Shown: positions 1-8,615 of the stretch, one piece after another
Numbering within the stretch: position 1 is the first letter of the stretch
Layout of the letters: every line of letters begins with the position of its first letter
NCBI RefSeq assembly: GCF_001552175.1
Contig: NZ_BCQR01000032.1
Coordinates: forward strand, 19,166-83,165
Direction: 5' to 3'
Source: Actinomadura kijaniata NBRC 14229
GTDB lineage: Bacteria > Actinomycetota > Actinomycetes > Streptosporangiales > Streptosporangiaceae
Length of the DNA stretch: 64,000 nt
Notes under the pieces: model-generated
What the model saw: the letters and a program-made list of their open reading frames with translations, nothing else
Told to the model about the DNA's origin: nothing
The model's database searches: none
Translations under genes and position numbers: made by a program

Positions 1-151
1 CCTGGCCGGGACGGGTCTCGACGTTGTTGAACCAGACGTACTCGACGCCGCCGCGGTTGGTCCAGGCCTGCTTGCAGGTGACCGAGCAGGTGTGGCAGCC
101 GATGCACTTGTCCAGGTTCATCACCATCGCCAGCTGGGCCATGACGCGCAT
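1..151 (-). CDS. narH: Nitrate reductase beta subunit NarH, N-terminal part (cut by window edge)
   Basis: Only the first 50 or so residues are present. They read MRVMAQLAMVMNLDKCIGCH and continue with a ferredoxin-type cluster motif C-x2-C-x2-C-x3-C (CIGCHTCSVTC), then a Trp- and Asn-rich stretch typical of NarH. NarH carries the Fe-S wire between the quinol-oxidising NarI and the molybdenum subunit NarG at the cytoplasmic face of the membrane. Its ATG shares one base with the narG stop (TGATG), so the two are translationally coupled in the order narG-narH. narJ and narI would be expected beyond the left edge; that is inference from the family. Confidence 0.93.
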   Translation of the reverse strand, partial: MRVMAQLAMVMNLDKCIGCHTCSVTCKQAWTNRGGVEYVWFNNVETRPGQ

Positions 152-3100
152 CAGTACTCGACCTCCTGGGAGCGGCGGCGGATCACGGTGACCTCGTCGC
201 GCTGGTTGCCGGTCGGGCCCAGGTAGTTGAACGCGAACGACAGCTGCGCGTACCCGCCGATCAGGTGGCTCGGTTTGATCAGCAGCCGGGTCAGCGAGTT
301 GTGGATGCCGCCGCGCCGCCCGCCGGTCTCGGTGCGGGGCACGTCGATCAGCCGGTCCTGGGCGTGGTGCATGTACACGGTGCCCTCGGGCATCCGGTGC
401 GAGACGATCGCGCGGGCGACGACGACGCCGTTGCGGTTGACCGCCTCGATCCAGTCGTTGTCGGCCACGCCGATCTTCGCGGCGTCGCGGTCGCTGATCC
501 AGATGGTGGGGCCGCCGCGCGACAGCGACAGCATGAACAGGTTGTCCTGGTATTCGGAGTGGATGGACCACTTGTTGTGCGGGGTGAGGTAGCGGACGGC
601 GATGCCGAGCTCTCCCCTGTCGCCGACGCGTGGCTCGTCGAACAGGGCGTGCATGTTCAGGGGAGGCCGGTAGACCGGCATCTGCTCGCCGAGTTCGGCC
701 ATCCAGTCGTGGTCGAGGTAGAAGTGCTGGCGGCCGGTGAGGGTGTGCCAGGGCTTGAGGCGCTCGACGTTGATGGTGAACGGCGAGTAGCGGCGCCCGC
801 CCGACTCCGAGCCCGACCACTCCGGCGAGGTGATGACCGGGGTGGGGCGGGCCTGGGTGTCGGCGAAGGTGATCTGTTTGCCCTCGTGTTCGGCGGCCAG
901 GTCGGCCAGCGGAGTGCCGGTGCGCCGCTCCAGGGTGCGGAAGCCCTGGGTGGCCAGGTGGCCGTTGGTGGTGCCGGACAGGGCGAGGATCGTCTCGCAG
1001 GCGTGCACGTCGCGGACCAGTGACGGGCGGCCGTCGGCCGGTCCGCCGCGGATCGCGCCGTTCTTGTGCCGCAGGTACTCCACCTCGCGGCGCAGGTCGA
1101 AGGTGACGCCCTTGACGGTCGCGCCGAGGGTGTCGGCCAGCGGGCCGAGCGCCCCCATCTTGGCCGCCAGCGCCGGGTAGTCGCGTTCCACCACGACGAG
1201 CTTGGGCATGGTGACGCCGGGGACCGGTTCGCACTCCCCGGCCTTCCAGTCGCGGACGCGGCCGTGCGGGGTGGCCAGTTCGTCGGGGGTGTCGTGCAGC
1301 AGCGGCACCGCGACGACGTCCTTGCGGACGCCCAGATGCTTTTCGGCCAGGCGGCTGAACGCGGCGGCGATGGCCTGGAAGGCGTCCCAGTCGGTGCGGG
1401 TCTGCCACGGCGGCGCGATCGCCGGGTTGAACGAGTGCACGAACGGATGCATGTCGGTGGTGTTCAGGTCGTGCTTCTCGTACCAGGTCGCCGCGGGCAG
1501 CACGATGTCGGAGTAGACGGTCGTGCTGGTCATCCGGAAGTCCAGCGACAGCAGCAGGTCGAGCTTGCCGACCGGGGCCTCCTCGCGCCACACCACGTCC
1601 TTGGGCCTGGCCTGCGGCGGCGCCTCGGTGGCGCGCAGTTGGGAGTCGGTGCCCAGCAGGTGCTTGAGGAAGTACTCGTTGCCCTTGGCCGACGAGCCCA
1701 GCAGGTTGGCCCGCCACACCGTCAGGACGCGGGGGAAGTTCTCCGGTGCGTCGGGGTCCTCGCAGGCGAACCGCAGCCGCCCCTGCTCGAGCTGCGACAC
1801 CACGTGCTCCCCCACCTCCGTCCCGGCGGCCTCGGCCTCGTCGGCCAGGTCGAGCGGGTTGCGGTCGAAGGTCGGGTAGGACGGCATCCAGCCGAGCCGG
1901 GCCGCCTGGGCGATGACGTCGGCGGTCGTCTTTCCGTCCAGCCGCCCGCCCGCGGTCGCGGCGGCGAGGGTGTCGGCGCCGAAGCGGTCGTAGCGGAACT
2001 GGTCGGTGTGCAGGTACCAGTACGCGGTCTGGATCATCTGCCGGGGCGGCCGCGACCAGTCCAGCCCGAACGCCAGCTGCGCCCATCCGGTGAACGGGCG
2101 GCACTTCTCCTGCCCGACGTAGTGCGCCCAGCCGCCGCCGTTGACGCCCTGGCAGCCGGTCAGCGTGGTCAGCGCCAGGAACGCCCGGTAGATGGTGTCG
2201 GAGTGGAACCAGTGGTTGGTCCCCGCCCCCATGATGATCATCGAGCGGCCGCGGGTCTGTTCGGCGTTGGCGGCGAACTCCCGGCCGATCCGCGCCGCCG
2301 CCCGCGCCGGGACTCCGGTGATCGGCTCCTGCCAGGCGGGGGTGCACGGCTGGGACGCGTCGTCGTATCCGGTCGGCCAGTCACCCGGCAGCCCCTCGCG
2401 CCGCACCCCGTACTGGGCCAGCAGCAGGTCGAACACCGTGGTCACCAGATGACCACCGACGCGTCGCGCCGGAACGCCGCGACGCAGCGGCGCCCCCGCG
2501 CCGTCCGGGGCGTCGAAGCGGGTCAGCTCCACCGCGGCCGGTTCGCCGTCGCCGAGCAGGGTGAGCAGCGGGTCTGCGTCGCCGAGGTCCAGGTTCCACC
2601 GGCCCGCGCCCGCCTCGCCGTAGCGGAAGCCCAGCGAGCCGTTCGGCACCAGCGGACGCCCGGTCGCGGCGTCCAGCAGGACGGTCTTGAACGCGGCGTG
2701 CTCCGCCCCGGTCTCGGAACCGGGCAGGTCGGCGGCGGTCAGGAACTTGCCCGGCACGTACGAGCCGTCCGGGCCGGGCTCCAGCCGCACCAGGAACGGC
2801 AGGTCGGTGTAGCGCTTGACGTACTCGGTGAAGTACTCCCCCCGCCGGTCGACGAAGAACTCCTTGAGGATCACGTGGCCCATCGCCATCGCCAGCGCGC
2901 CGTCGGTGCCCGGCCGGGCGGCCAGCCACTCATCGGCGAACTTGACGTTGTCGGCGTAGTCGGGCGACACCGCCACGACCTTCTGGCCCCGGTAGCGGGC
3001 CTCGGCCATCCAGTGCGCGTCGGGGGTGCGGGTGACCGGCAGGTTCGACCCCCACATGATCAGGTACCCGGCGTCCCACCAGTCCCCGGACTCGGGCACG

Positions 3101-3861
3101 TCGGTCTGGTCGCCGAACACCTGCGGGGAGGCCACCGGCAGGTCGGCGTACCAGTCGTAGAACGACAGCATCGTCCCGCCCAGCAGGGACACGAACCGCG
3201 TGCCGGAGGCGTGCGACACCATCGACATCGCCGGGATCGGCGAGAACCCCGCCACCCGGTCGGGCCCGAACTCGGCGACGGTGTGGACATGCGCCGCCGC
3301 GATCATCTCGACCGCCTCGTCCCAGGACGCCCGCACCAGCCCGCCCCGGCCGCGCGCCGACTTGTACCGCCGGGCGCGCCCGGGGTCGGACACGATCTCC
3401 GCCCACGCCGCCACGGGGTCCCCCGTGCGGGCGCGCGCCTCCCGGTACATCTCCAGCAGCACCCCGCGCACGTACGGGTACCGGACGCGGGTGGGCGAGT
3501 AGGTGTACCAGGAGAACGCCGCGCCGCGCGGGCAGCCCCGGGGCTCGTACTCGGGCCGGTCCGGCCCGACCGACGGGTAGTCGGTCTGCTGGGCCTCCCA
3601 GGTGATGATGCCGTCCTTGACGTACACCTTCCACGAGCACGAGCCGGTGCAGTTCACGCCGTGCGTGGACCGCACCACCTTGTCGTGCGCCCAGCAGTCC
3701 CGGTAGAACGCGTCCGCCTGCCGACCGCCGACCTTGTACAGCGCCCGCCGGTCGGCGGAGACCTCCGCCCGGGTGAAGAAACGCCGCGTGCCCACCAGGG
3801 CCTGGGTCGCCGCGTCGTCGATCCCGGTCCGTCCCGCCCTTCGGCCCCTGCCCGAACTCAC
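151..3861 (-). CDS. narG: Respiratory nitrate reductase alpha subunit NarG
   Basis: The product reduces nitrate to nitrite with a Mo-bisMGD cofactor during anaerobic respiration. The start is taken as GTG at 3861, which has GGAAGGA about nine bases upstream and gives 1236 residues, the normal NarG length; the frame stays open far upstream but that part has no homology and lies antisense-like over narK. The N-terminal His-Cys3 motif for the FS0 cluster is visible (HGVNCTGSC, then a Cys about 35 residues on in PRGCPRGAAF). The region around WYADLPVASPQVFGDQTD fits the family. It is downstream of narK (65-base gap) and overlaps narH. An intact gene; the divergent regulator is not in view. Confidence 0.96.
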   Translation of the reverse strand: MSSGRGRRAGRTGIDDAATQALVGTRRFFTRAEVSADRRALYKVGGRQADAFYRDCWAHDKVVRSTHGVNCTGSCSWKVYVKDGIITWEAQQTDYPSVGPDRPEYEPRGCPRGAAFSWYTYSPTRVRYPYVRGVLLEMYREARARTGDPVAAWAEIVSDPGRARRYKSARGRGGLVRASWDEAVEMIAAAHVHTVAEFGPDRVAGFSPIPAMSMVSHASGTRFVSLLGGTMLSFYDWYADLPVASPQVFGDQTDVPESGDWWDAGYLIMWGSNLPVTRTPDAHWMAEARYRGQKVVAVSPDYADNVKFADEWLAARPGTDGALAMAMGHVILKEFFVDRRGEYFTEYVKRYTDLPFLVRLEPGPDGSYVPGKFLTAADLPGSETGAEHAAFKTVLLDAATGRPLVPNGSLGFRYGEAGAGRWNLDLGDADPLLTLLGDGEPAAVELTRFDAPDGAGAPLRRGVPARRVGGHLVTTVFDLLLAQYGVRREGLPGDWPTGYDDASQPCTPAWQEPITGVPARAAARIGREFAANAEQTRGRSMIIMGAGTNHWFHSDTIYRAFLALTTLTGCQGVNGGGWAHYVGQEKCRPFTGWAQLAFGLDWSRPPRQMIQTAYWYLHTDQFRYDRFGADTLAAATAGGRLDGKTTADVIAQAARLGWMPSYPTFDRNPLDLADEAEAAGTEVGEHVVSQLEQGRLRFACEDPDAPENFPRVLTVWRANLLGSSAKGNEYFLKHLLGTDSQLRATEAPPQARPKDVVWREEAPVGKLDLLLSLDFRMTSTTVYSDIVLPAATWYEKHDLNTTDMHPFVHSFNPAIAPPWQTRTDWDAFQAIAAAFSRLAEKHLGVRKDVVAVPLLHDTPDELATPHGRVRDWKAGECEPVPGVTMPKLVVVERDYPALAAKMGALGPLADTLGATVKGVTFDLRREVEYLRHKNGAIRGGPADGRPSLVRDVHACETILALSGTTNGHLATQGFRTLERRTGTPLADLAAEHEGKQITFADTQARPTPVITSPEWSGSESGGRRYSPFTINVERLKPWHTLTGRQHFYLDHDWMAELGEQMPVYRPPLNMHALFDEPRVGDRGELGIAVRYLTPHNKWSIHSEYQDNLFMLSLSRGGPTIWISDRDAAKIGVADNDWIEAVNRNGVVVARAIVSHRMPEGTVYMHHAQDRLIDVPRTETGGRRGGIHNSLTRLLIKPSHLIGGYAQLSFAFNYLGPTGNQRDEVTVIRRRSQEVEY

Positions 3862-3926
3862 CCGTGGCCGTCCTTCCGTCTCGCGCCACTCGACCCGTGC
3901 ACCGTCCCGCCCCTCCCCCGCGCCCG

Positions 3927-5180
3927 TCAGGCCTGCCGGACGACCTGTCGGCCGGCGGGCCGCCCTCCCCGCACGGCGCGCTGCACCACCACGACGGTGA
4001 ACACCACGGACGCGGCCGCCACCACGGCGAGCAGGACCAGCCCGAGGGCGTAGGAGCCGTAGGCGCCGTAGATGGAGCCCATCACCAGCGGCGGGACGAA
4101 GCCGCCCAGCCCTCCCGCCGCGCCGACCACCCCGGTGACCGCGCCGACCTTGTTGGCCGGGGCCAGCTGCGCGACCAGCGCGAACGTCGCGCCGCTTCCC
4201 GCCCCCAGCGCCGCGGCCATCGACAGGAACGCCACCGTTCCCAGCGGCATCAGCGGCGGGGCGAACGCCTGCGCCAGCGCGCCCACCATCACGACCGCCA
4301 GCGTCACGGCCAGCACCCGGGCGGAACCGAACCTGTCCGACAGCCATCCCCCGAGCGGGCGCATCACCACCGCCAGGATCACGAAACCGGCCATCCGGTT
4401 GGCCGCGTCCGCCTGCGTCAGCCCGTACTGGCTCTTCAGGTAGGTGGGCAGATACACCGAGAACGCCACATAACCGCCGAACGCGACCGCGTACAGCGCG
4501 GACGCCTGCCAGGTGACCCCCAGCCGCAGCGTCGCCGCCAGCCGCCGGGCCAGGGGCTCCGACGGCGCCGTACGGCCGGGCGCCTCGCGCAGCACCAGCA
4601 CGGCCACCACCGCGTAGACCGCCAGCACGACCGCCGTCACCACGAACGGAGTCGCCGTGCCGGACGCGTCGACCATCCTCACCGTCGTCAGCGCGCTGAT
4701 CGCGGTGCCGCCCATCCCGGCGCCGAACACCCCGATCGCCAGCCCCCGGCGCTCGGGCGGGAACCAGGCGTTGACGAACGGCACCCCGACCGCGAACGCC
4801 GTCCCGCCGATCCCCAGGAAGAACCCGCCGACCAGCAGCGCCGTCAGCGACGAATGCCCGGCCAGTCCCAGATAGAGGACGGGGACGATGGTGGCGGCCG
4901 ACACCAGGGGGAACATGATCCGCCCGCCGAACCGGTCGGTCAGCGCGCCCACCGGGATCCGGCCGACCGAGCCCACCACCACCGGCACGGCCACCAGCAG
5001 CGCCTGCTGGAACGCGCTCAGCCGCAGGTCGTCCTTGAACCGGGGGCCGAGCGGGCTGAGCAACGCCCACGCCCAGAAGTTCACCGTGAATCCCACGGTG
5101 GCCATCGCCAGCATGGCCATCGGCCGCCCCGTCCCGGCGGGCGCCGCCCGAGACGGCGTGGACTGTCGCTCTCCTGCCAC
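3927..5180 (-). CDS. narK: Nitrate/nitrite transporter NarK (MFS, NNP family)
   Basis: A 417-residue polytopic protein with about twelve hydrophobic segments and the NNP-family glycine-rich helices (FLGIGGTAFAVGVPFVNAWF in the first half, AAALGAGSGATFALVAQL in the second). NarK-type carriers import nitrate and/or export nitrite at the cytoplasmic membrane. The GTG start at 5180 has a GGGGGAG ribosome site nine bases away. It is the first gene of the narK-narG-narH transcription unit, whose promoter must lie in the 5181-5600 interval that carries DosR-like boxes. Direction of transport cannot be decided from sequence. Confidence 0.92.
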   Translation of the reverse strand: MAGERQSTPSRAAPAGTGRPMAMLAMATVGFTVNFWAWALLSPLGPRFKDDLRLSAFQQALLVAVPVVVGSVGRIPVGALTDRFGGRIMFPLVSAATIVPVLYLGLAGHSSLTALLVGGFFLGIGGTAFAVGVPFVNAWFPPERRGLAIGVFGAGMGGTAISALTTVRMVDASGTATPFVVTAVVLAVYAVVAVLVLREAPGRTAPSEPLARRLAATLRLGVTWQASALYAVAFGGYVAFSVYLPTYLKSQYGLTQADAANRMAGFVILAVVMRPLGGWLSDRFGSARVLAVTLAVVMVGALAQAFAPPLMPLGTVAFLSMAAALGAGSGATFALVAQLAPANKVGAVTGVVGAAGGLGGFVPPLVMGSIYGAYGSYALGLVLLAVVAAASVVFTVVVVQRAVRGGRPAGRQVVRQA

Positions 5181-5332
5181 CAGCTATCACTCCCCCAGCG
5201 CGGTTCACGGACCCGCGTCACCGTTCGGGATATCCCGGCCGCCTACTGCGCAACCGCCGGCCCGGCCCAATGCCGATCTCACCCTCGTCCCCTCCGTCAA
5301 GCCCGTCCCAGGGAGCCGGGTCCTCTCTACAA

Positions 5333-5347
5333 GGGACCTTCAGCCGA
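5333..5347. promoter_or_regulatory. DosR/DevR-like binding site upstream of narK
   Basis: GGGACCTTCAGCCGA lies about 150 bases upstream of the narK start. It closely resembles the actinomycete dormancy-regulon box (GGGACnTTnGGCCC type), with 12 of 14 positions matching the form I remember from streptomycetes. Inference: oxygen- or NO-responsive control of nitrate respiration. Confidence 0.5.
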
Positions 5348-5553
5348 CGGCCCGACGGGGCGAAAGCAGGTACATCACCAGGCAAAGCGAACAGCCCGTG
5401 GGTTGTTTTTCCTTGACCGGACCGACCCCGACCGGGTCCAGGCGTGTGCGGCGACCCGTCCGGGGTGTTCGCGGATGTCGGCGGCCGTGGGTGAGGGGTT
5501 CGGGTCGCGTAGGTGGATGTTCGGTGGCGATGCCCGCCGGAGCTCATCTCCAA

Positions 5554-5588
5554 GGGACGAACGGCCTCCGGCTCGGGACCAAGGTCCC
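5554..5588. promoter_or_regulatory. Tandem DosR/DevR-like boxes
   Basis: Two boxes are spaced 21 bases apart, two helical turns: GGGACGAACGGCCT at 5554-5567 and GGGACCAAGGTCCC at 5575-5588, the latter with perfect 6-base arms. They sit directly in front of the nitroreductase remnant, a gene type that belongs to the DosR regulon in mycobacteria. They may also act on the divergent narK promoter about 370 bases away. Confidence 0.55.
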
Positions 5589-5598
5589 TGGCGACGGC

Positions 5599-5718
5599 TG
5601 GTCACCGCCGCCGGTGCTCAACACCCAGCCGTGGCGTTTCGCGCTGCGCGATGACCGGGTCCTGGAACTGCGCCTCGATCCGTCGCGCCGGCTCGCGGCC
5701 ACCGACCCGCGCGGCCGT
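5599..5718 (+). pseudogene. Remnant of an Acg-type NAD(P)H nitroreductase
   Basis: One frame encodes PPPVLNTQPWRFALRDDRVL followed by ELRLDPSRRLAATDPRGR. This is the signature N-terminal block of Acg/Rv2032-like nitroreductases (usually APSxHNTQPWRF). No start precedes it and the reading breaks down after about 40 residues, so it is a fragment, not a gene. Its DosR-like boxes have been kept immediately upstream, as if the first 20 or so codons and most of the body were deleted. Confidence 0.65.
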
Positions 5719-5817
5719 GCGGCCGGTCCGGGAGAAGGTGGTCCCGGTGCGGCGGGACCACATGCGCGGGATCGGCCAGGCGTGGCCGCTCGCTGATCTA
5801 CGCTCGGTGAGGTGGAC

Positions 5818-6822
5818 ATGCCGCACGAGCCGACCGCGCAGGCCGATGCCCTCCTGGCACGCGCCGGGCAGGGCGACGCCGCGGCCTTCGACGAGCTCGT
5901 CGCGGCGCATCGCAGGGAGCTGTTCGCGCACTGCTACCGCATGCTCGGATCGCTGGAGGACGCCGAGGACGCCCTGCAGGAGACACTCCTGAACGCCTGG
6001 AAGGGCCTGCGGGGCTTCGAAGGGCGCAGTTCGCTGCGCACCTGGCTCTACCGGATCAGCACCAACGTCTGCATCCGGTCGGCCTCCGGGCGCGGGCCGC
6101 GCATCCTGTCGACCGACCACGGGCCGCCGCTGACCGATCCGTCCGACCTCGGCGAGCCGGTCGCCGGGCCGATCTGGCTGGAGCCCTGGCCGGACCACGA
6201 CCCGGCCGAACGCTACCTGCGGCGCGAAGGGGTCGAGCTCGCCTTCGTCGCCGCCCTCCAGCACCTTCCCGGAACGCAGCGCGCCGTGCTGATCCTGCGC
6301 GAGGTGCTCGGCTATTCGGCCGCGGAGACGGCGGGGATCCTCGACACCACGGCGGCGTCGGTGAACTCGGCGCTGCAACGGGCGCGGAAGGCCGTCGAGG
6401 AGCGGATGCCCGCGACCACCCAGCGGGCCGAGCTCGACGCCCTGGGCGAGGACGGCCGCCGCGCGTTGGTCGAGGCGTTCGTCTCCGCCTGGGAACGGGC
6501 CGACGTGGACGCCCTGGTGTCCCTGCTGGCCGACGACGCGCGGTTCACGATGCCGCCACTTCCCGCCTGGTTCGACGGCGTGGCGGCCGTGCGCCGCTTC
6601 TTCGCCGAGCGGGTCTTCGCCACCGCGTGGCGGCTGGTGCCGATCCAGGTCAACGGGCAGCTGGGATTCGCCTGCTACCAGGAGCGGGACGGCCGCCTCC
6701 GGCTCTCCGCGATCAACGCCCTGGGCGTCCGCGACGGGTCGATCAGCGAGATCAGCGGTTTCATCGACCCCGCCGTCCTCGCCCGCTCCGGTCTGCCGGA
6801 GGAGTTTCCGCCGGAGCGATGA
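5818..6822 (+). CDS. ECF sigma factor with C-terminal SnoaL-like domain (SigG/TIGR02960 type)
   Basis: 334 residues. Region 2 is at about residues 10-80 (AFDELVAAHRRELFAHCYRM, then DAEDALQETLLNAWKGL), region 4 at about 135-195 (LPGTQRAVLILREVLGYSAA through the helix-turn-helix), and a SnoaL/NTF2-like domain fills the C-terminus. In this sigma group the tail modulates activity in place of an anti-sigma factor. I chose ATG 5818 because GGTGAGG sits five bases upstream; a GTG two codons earlier is possible. A DHFR-like reductase gene follows 54 bases downstream on the same strand, probably cotranscribed. The signal sensed is unknown. Confidence 0.88.
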   Translation: MPHEPTAQADALLARAGQGDAAAFDELVAAHRRELFAHCYRMLGSLEDAEDALQETLLNAWKGLRGFEGRSSLRTWLYRISTNVCIRSASGRGPRILSTDHGPPLTDPSDLGEPVAGPIWLEPWPDHDPAERYLRREGVELAFVAALQHLPGTQRAVLILREVLGYSAAETAGILDTTAASVNSALQRARKAVEERMPATTQRAELDALGEDGRRALVEAFVSAWERADVDALVSLLADDARFTMPPLPAWFDGVAAVRRFFAERVFATAWRLVPIQVNGQLGFACYQERDGRLRLSAINALGVRDGSISEISGFIDPAVLARSGLPEEFPPER

Positions 6823-6876
6823 ATCCGGCGGGCGCGCTGTCTCTACCCGGGTGAAGGCTTCCGAAGGGAGACAAGG

Positions 6877-7455
6877 ATGCGCAGGCTCATCGTCACCAAC
6901 ATCATCTCGCTGGACGGGTATCACTCGGGGCCCGGCGGCGACGTCATGGCCCTCCCGTTCCACCAGGGCTTCGACGAGTACAACGCCGAGCGGCTCCGCG
7001 CCGCCGACACCCTGCTGCTCGGCCGGACCTCGTTCGAGGGGTTCAAGGCCTACTGGCCGCCCGTCGCCGACACCCCTGGGGCACCGCCCGTCGAACGGGA
7101 GATCTCACGCCTCAACGACGCCATCGACAAGGTGGTCGTCTCCGACAGCCTCACCCCCGGCCAGACGGCGCCCTGGACCAACACCGAGATCGTCAAGCGG
7201 TCCGCGGCCCGTGACCGCGTCGCCGAGCTCAAGCGCGGGCCGGGCCGCGACATCCTGGTGTTCGGCAGCCGGACCCTGTGGAACGACCTGCTCCGCGCGG
7301 GCCTGGTCGACGAACTCCACCTGATGATCGGCCCCGCCCTGCTCGGCGATGGCGTTCGCGTCCTCGACGGCGGCCCCTCCGTCGCGCTCCACCTCCTGGA
7401 GACCCGCCCGCTGGGATCCGGCCAGCTCATCCTCGCCCGCTACGCCCCTCGGTAG
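6877..7455 (+). CDS. Dihydrofolate-reductase-fold protein (RibD C-terminal family)
   Basis: 192 residues beginning MRRLIVTNIISLDGYHSGPG, the typical start of the RibD_C/YwjB-like reductases, with LLLGRTSFEGFKAYWP and a late LVDELHLMIGPALLGDGVR block. Members bind NADPH and reduce pteridine- or ribitol-like substrates, but most of this subgroup have no assigned reaction. The ATG is preceded by GAAGGGAGACAAGG. It follows the sigma factor gene and ends before a strong bidirectional hairpin. A second, only distantly similar member is at 35196-35744. Confidence 0.85.
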   Translation: MRRLIVTNIISLDGYHSGPGGDVMALPFHQGFDEYNAERLRAADTLLLGRTSFEGFKAYWPPVADTPGAPPVEREISRLNDAIDKVVVSDSLTPGQTAPWTNTEIVKRSAARDRVAELKRGPGRDILVFGSRTLWNDLLRAGLVDELHLMIGPALLGDGVRVLDGGPSVALHLLETRPLGSGQLILARYAPR

Positions 7456-7540
7456 GCCACGGCGCGGGCCCACCCGATGGTCCGGCTCGGACGCCTTGGG
7501 CTCCGGCCGTTCGCCGGGCGGGACGACTGACCGCATCGGT

Positions 7541-7590
7541 GATCCGCGTGTGGCCGCGACGCCCGAGGCCGTCGCGGCCACACGCGGGTC
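7541..7590. terminator. Bidirectional hairpin terminator
   Basis: Perfect 17-base arms (CGCGTGTGGCCGCGACG at 7545-7561 and its complement at 7570-7586) extend to 21 pairs with one wobble, around an 8-base loop. It sits between the convergent DHFR-like gene and clpP. Confidence 0.75.
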
Positions 7591-7600
7591 CTCATCCGCA

Positions 7601-7714
7601 TCACCGGTGATCGCGCTCAACCGCGTGGTGGCCCACGGCCGCGCGAACGGACCGGCGGCCGGATCTGCCCTGCTGACCGAGACCCGGGTCTGCGGCGCGA
7701 TCGACGGCCACCCC
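7601..7714 (+). pseudogene. Remnant of an ECF42-type sigma factor (C-terminal TPR part)
   Basis: The frame reads SPVIALNRVVAHGRANGPAA then GSALLTETRVCGAIDGHP. ECF42 sigma factors carry a near-identical block (SPVVALNRAVAxxxxxGPAAGLALLD). There is no N-terminal part and no plausible start, and the frame loses similarity after about 38 residues. The rest of the 7456-7921 gap holds the terminator and nothing else I can recognise. Confidence 0.55.
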
Positions 7715-7921
7715 TTGGCCTCGCCGCTCTGGCGGACCTCGTCGCACGTCACGGTGACCATGGTCGCGCCGCCGCCCCGGTCCGTTCCGAACCCGAACGC
7801 GACGGCGGCCCCACCTCGGGAGAGAAGCCTGTGTTCCACGAGCCACTGGATGTGGCCTTGGCTGCGTGAGTCTGCGAACCGCGTCCGGATCCTGGAAAGG
7901 CCCGGTGCTCGCGGACGGCGG

Positions 7922-8533
7922 TCAGCGGGGCAGGATCTCTTCGGCCGAGCGCACCACGTGGTCGACGAATCCGTACTCGCGGGCCTCCTCGGCGGTGTAG
8001 TACCGGTCCCGGTCGGCGTCGGCCTCGATGCGCTCGACGGGCTGGCCGGTGTGGAAGGAGATCCGCTCGAACATCAGTCTCTTGGTGGAGCGCATGTGCT
8101 CGGCCTGGATGCGGATGTCGGAGGCGGTGCCGCCGATGCCACCGGACGGCTGGTGCATCAGGATGCTGGAGTGCGGCAGCGCGTACCGCTTGCCGGGCGT
8201 GCCCGCGCACAGGAGGAACTGACCCATCGAGGCGCTGAACCCCATCGACAGGGTGGCGATGTCGTTGGGCACGAACTGCATCACGTCGTAGATCGCCATG
8301 CCCGCCGTGACCGAGCCGCCCGGCGAGTTGATGTACAGGTGGATGTCGCGGTTCCGGTCCTCGGCCGACAGCAGCAGGATCTCGGCGCAGATCCGGTTGG
8401 CGATCTCGTCGTCGACCTGCTGGCCGAGAACGATGATCCGCTGGCGCAGCAGCCGCTGGAAGACCGGCTCGAACGGCGCGGGGACGGGGGCTTCGGCGAC
8501 GCGGGCGTGCGAGGGGTGCGATGAGAACGTCAT
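7922..8533 (-). CDS. clpP: ATP-dependent Clp protease proteolytic subunit (accessory ClpP paralog)
   Basis: 203 residues from ATG 8533 (MTFSSHPSHARVAEAP). The catalytic triad is visible: Ser in SASMGQFLL, His in LMHQPSGG, Asp in ADADRDRYYTAEEAREYGFV. INSPGGSVTAGMAIYD is the family signature. ClpP forms a tetradecameric chamber that degrades unfolded substrates delivered by ClpX or ClpC. The gene stands alone, without clpX or a second clpP, and is divergent from a LysR gene 80 bases away, so it is probably one of the extra ClpP copies common in actinomycetes rather than the main clpP1P2 pair. Only the mature core is encoded, with no long propeptide. Confidence 0.93.
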   Translation of the reverse strand: MTFSSHPSHARVAEAPVPAPFEPVFQRLLRQRIIVLGQQVDDEIANRICAEILLLSAEDRNRDIHLYINSPGGSVTAGMAIYDVMQFVPNDIATLSMGFSASMGQFLLCAGTPGKRYALPHSSILMHQPSGGIGGTASDIRIQAEHMRSTKRLMFERISFHTGQPVERIEADADRDRYYTAEEAREYGFVDHVVRSAEEILPR

Positions 8534-8585
8534 GACCACAGCAAACCCGCAGGTCACAGGGGTGTCCAACAACTTCCTCGGCCGC

Positions 8586-8608
8586 TTTGACAACCCCCGG
8601 TTGATAGT
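8586..8608. promoter_or_regulatory. Candidate operator/promoter between clpP and the LysR gene
   Basis: The divergent gap contains TTGACAACCCCCGGTTGATA, with an inverted repeat CAACC-CCC-GGTTG at its centre. LysR proteins usually bind a dyad in such a gap and repress themselves while acting on the divergent gene; assignment here is by position only. Confidence 0.35.
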
Positions 8609-8615
8609 CGACCCT

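Noticed and set aside
1066..4053. Plus-strand open frame of about 1000 codons over narG
   Set aside because: Antisense shadow of narG with low-complexity composition and no ribosome site.
3862..5208. N-terminal extension of narG up to 5208
   Set aside because: The added part lies over narK in another frame and has no homology; GTG 3861 gives the normal length and has a ribosome site.
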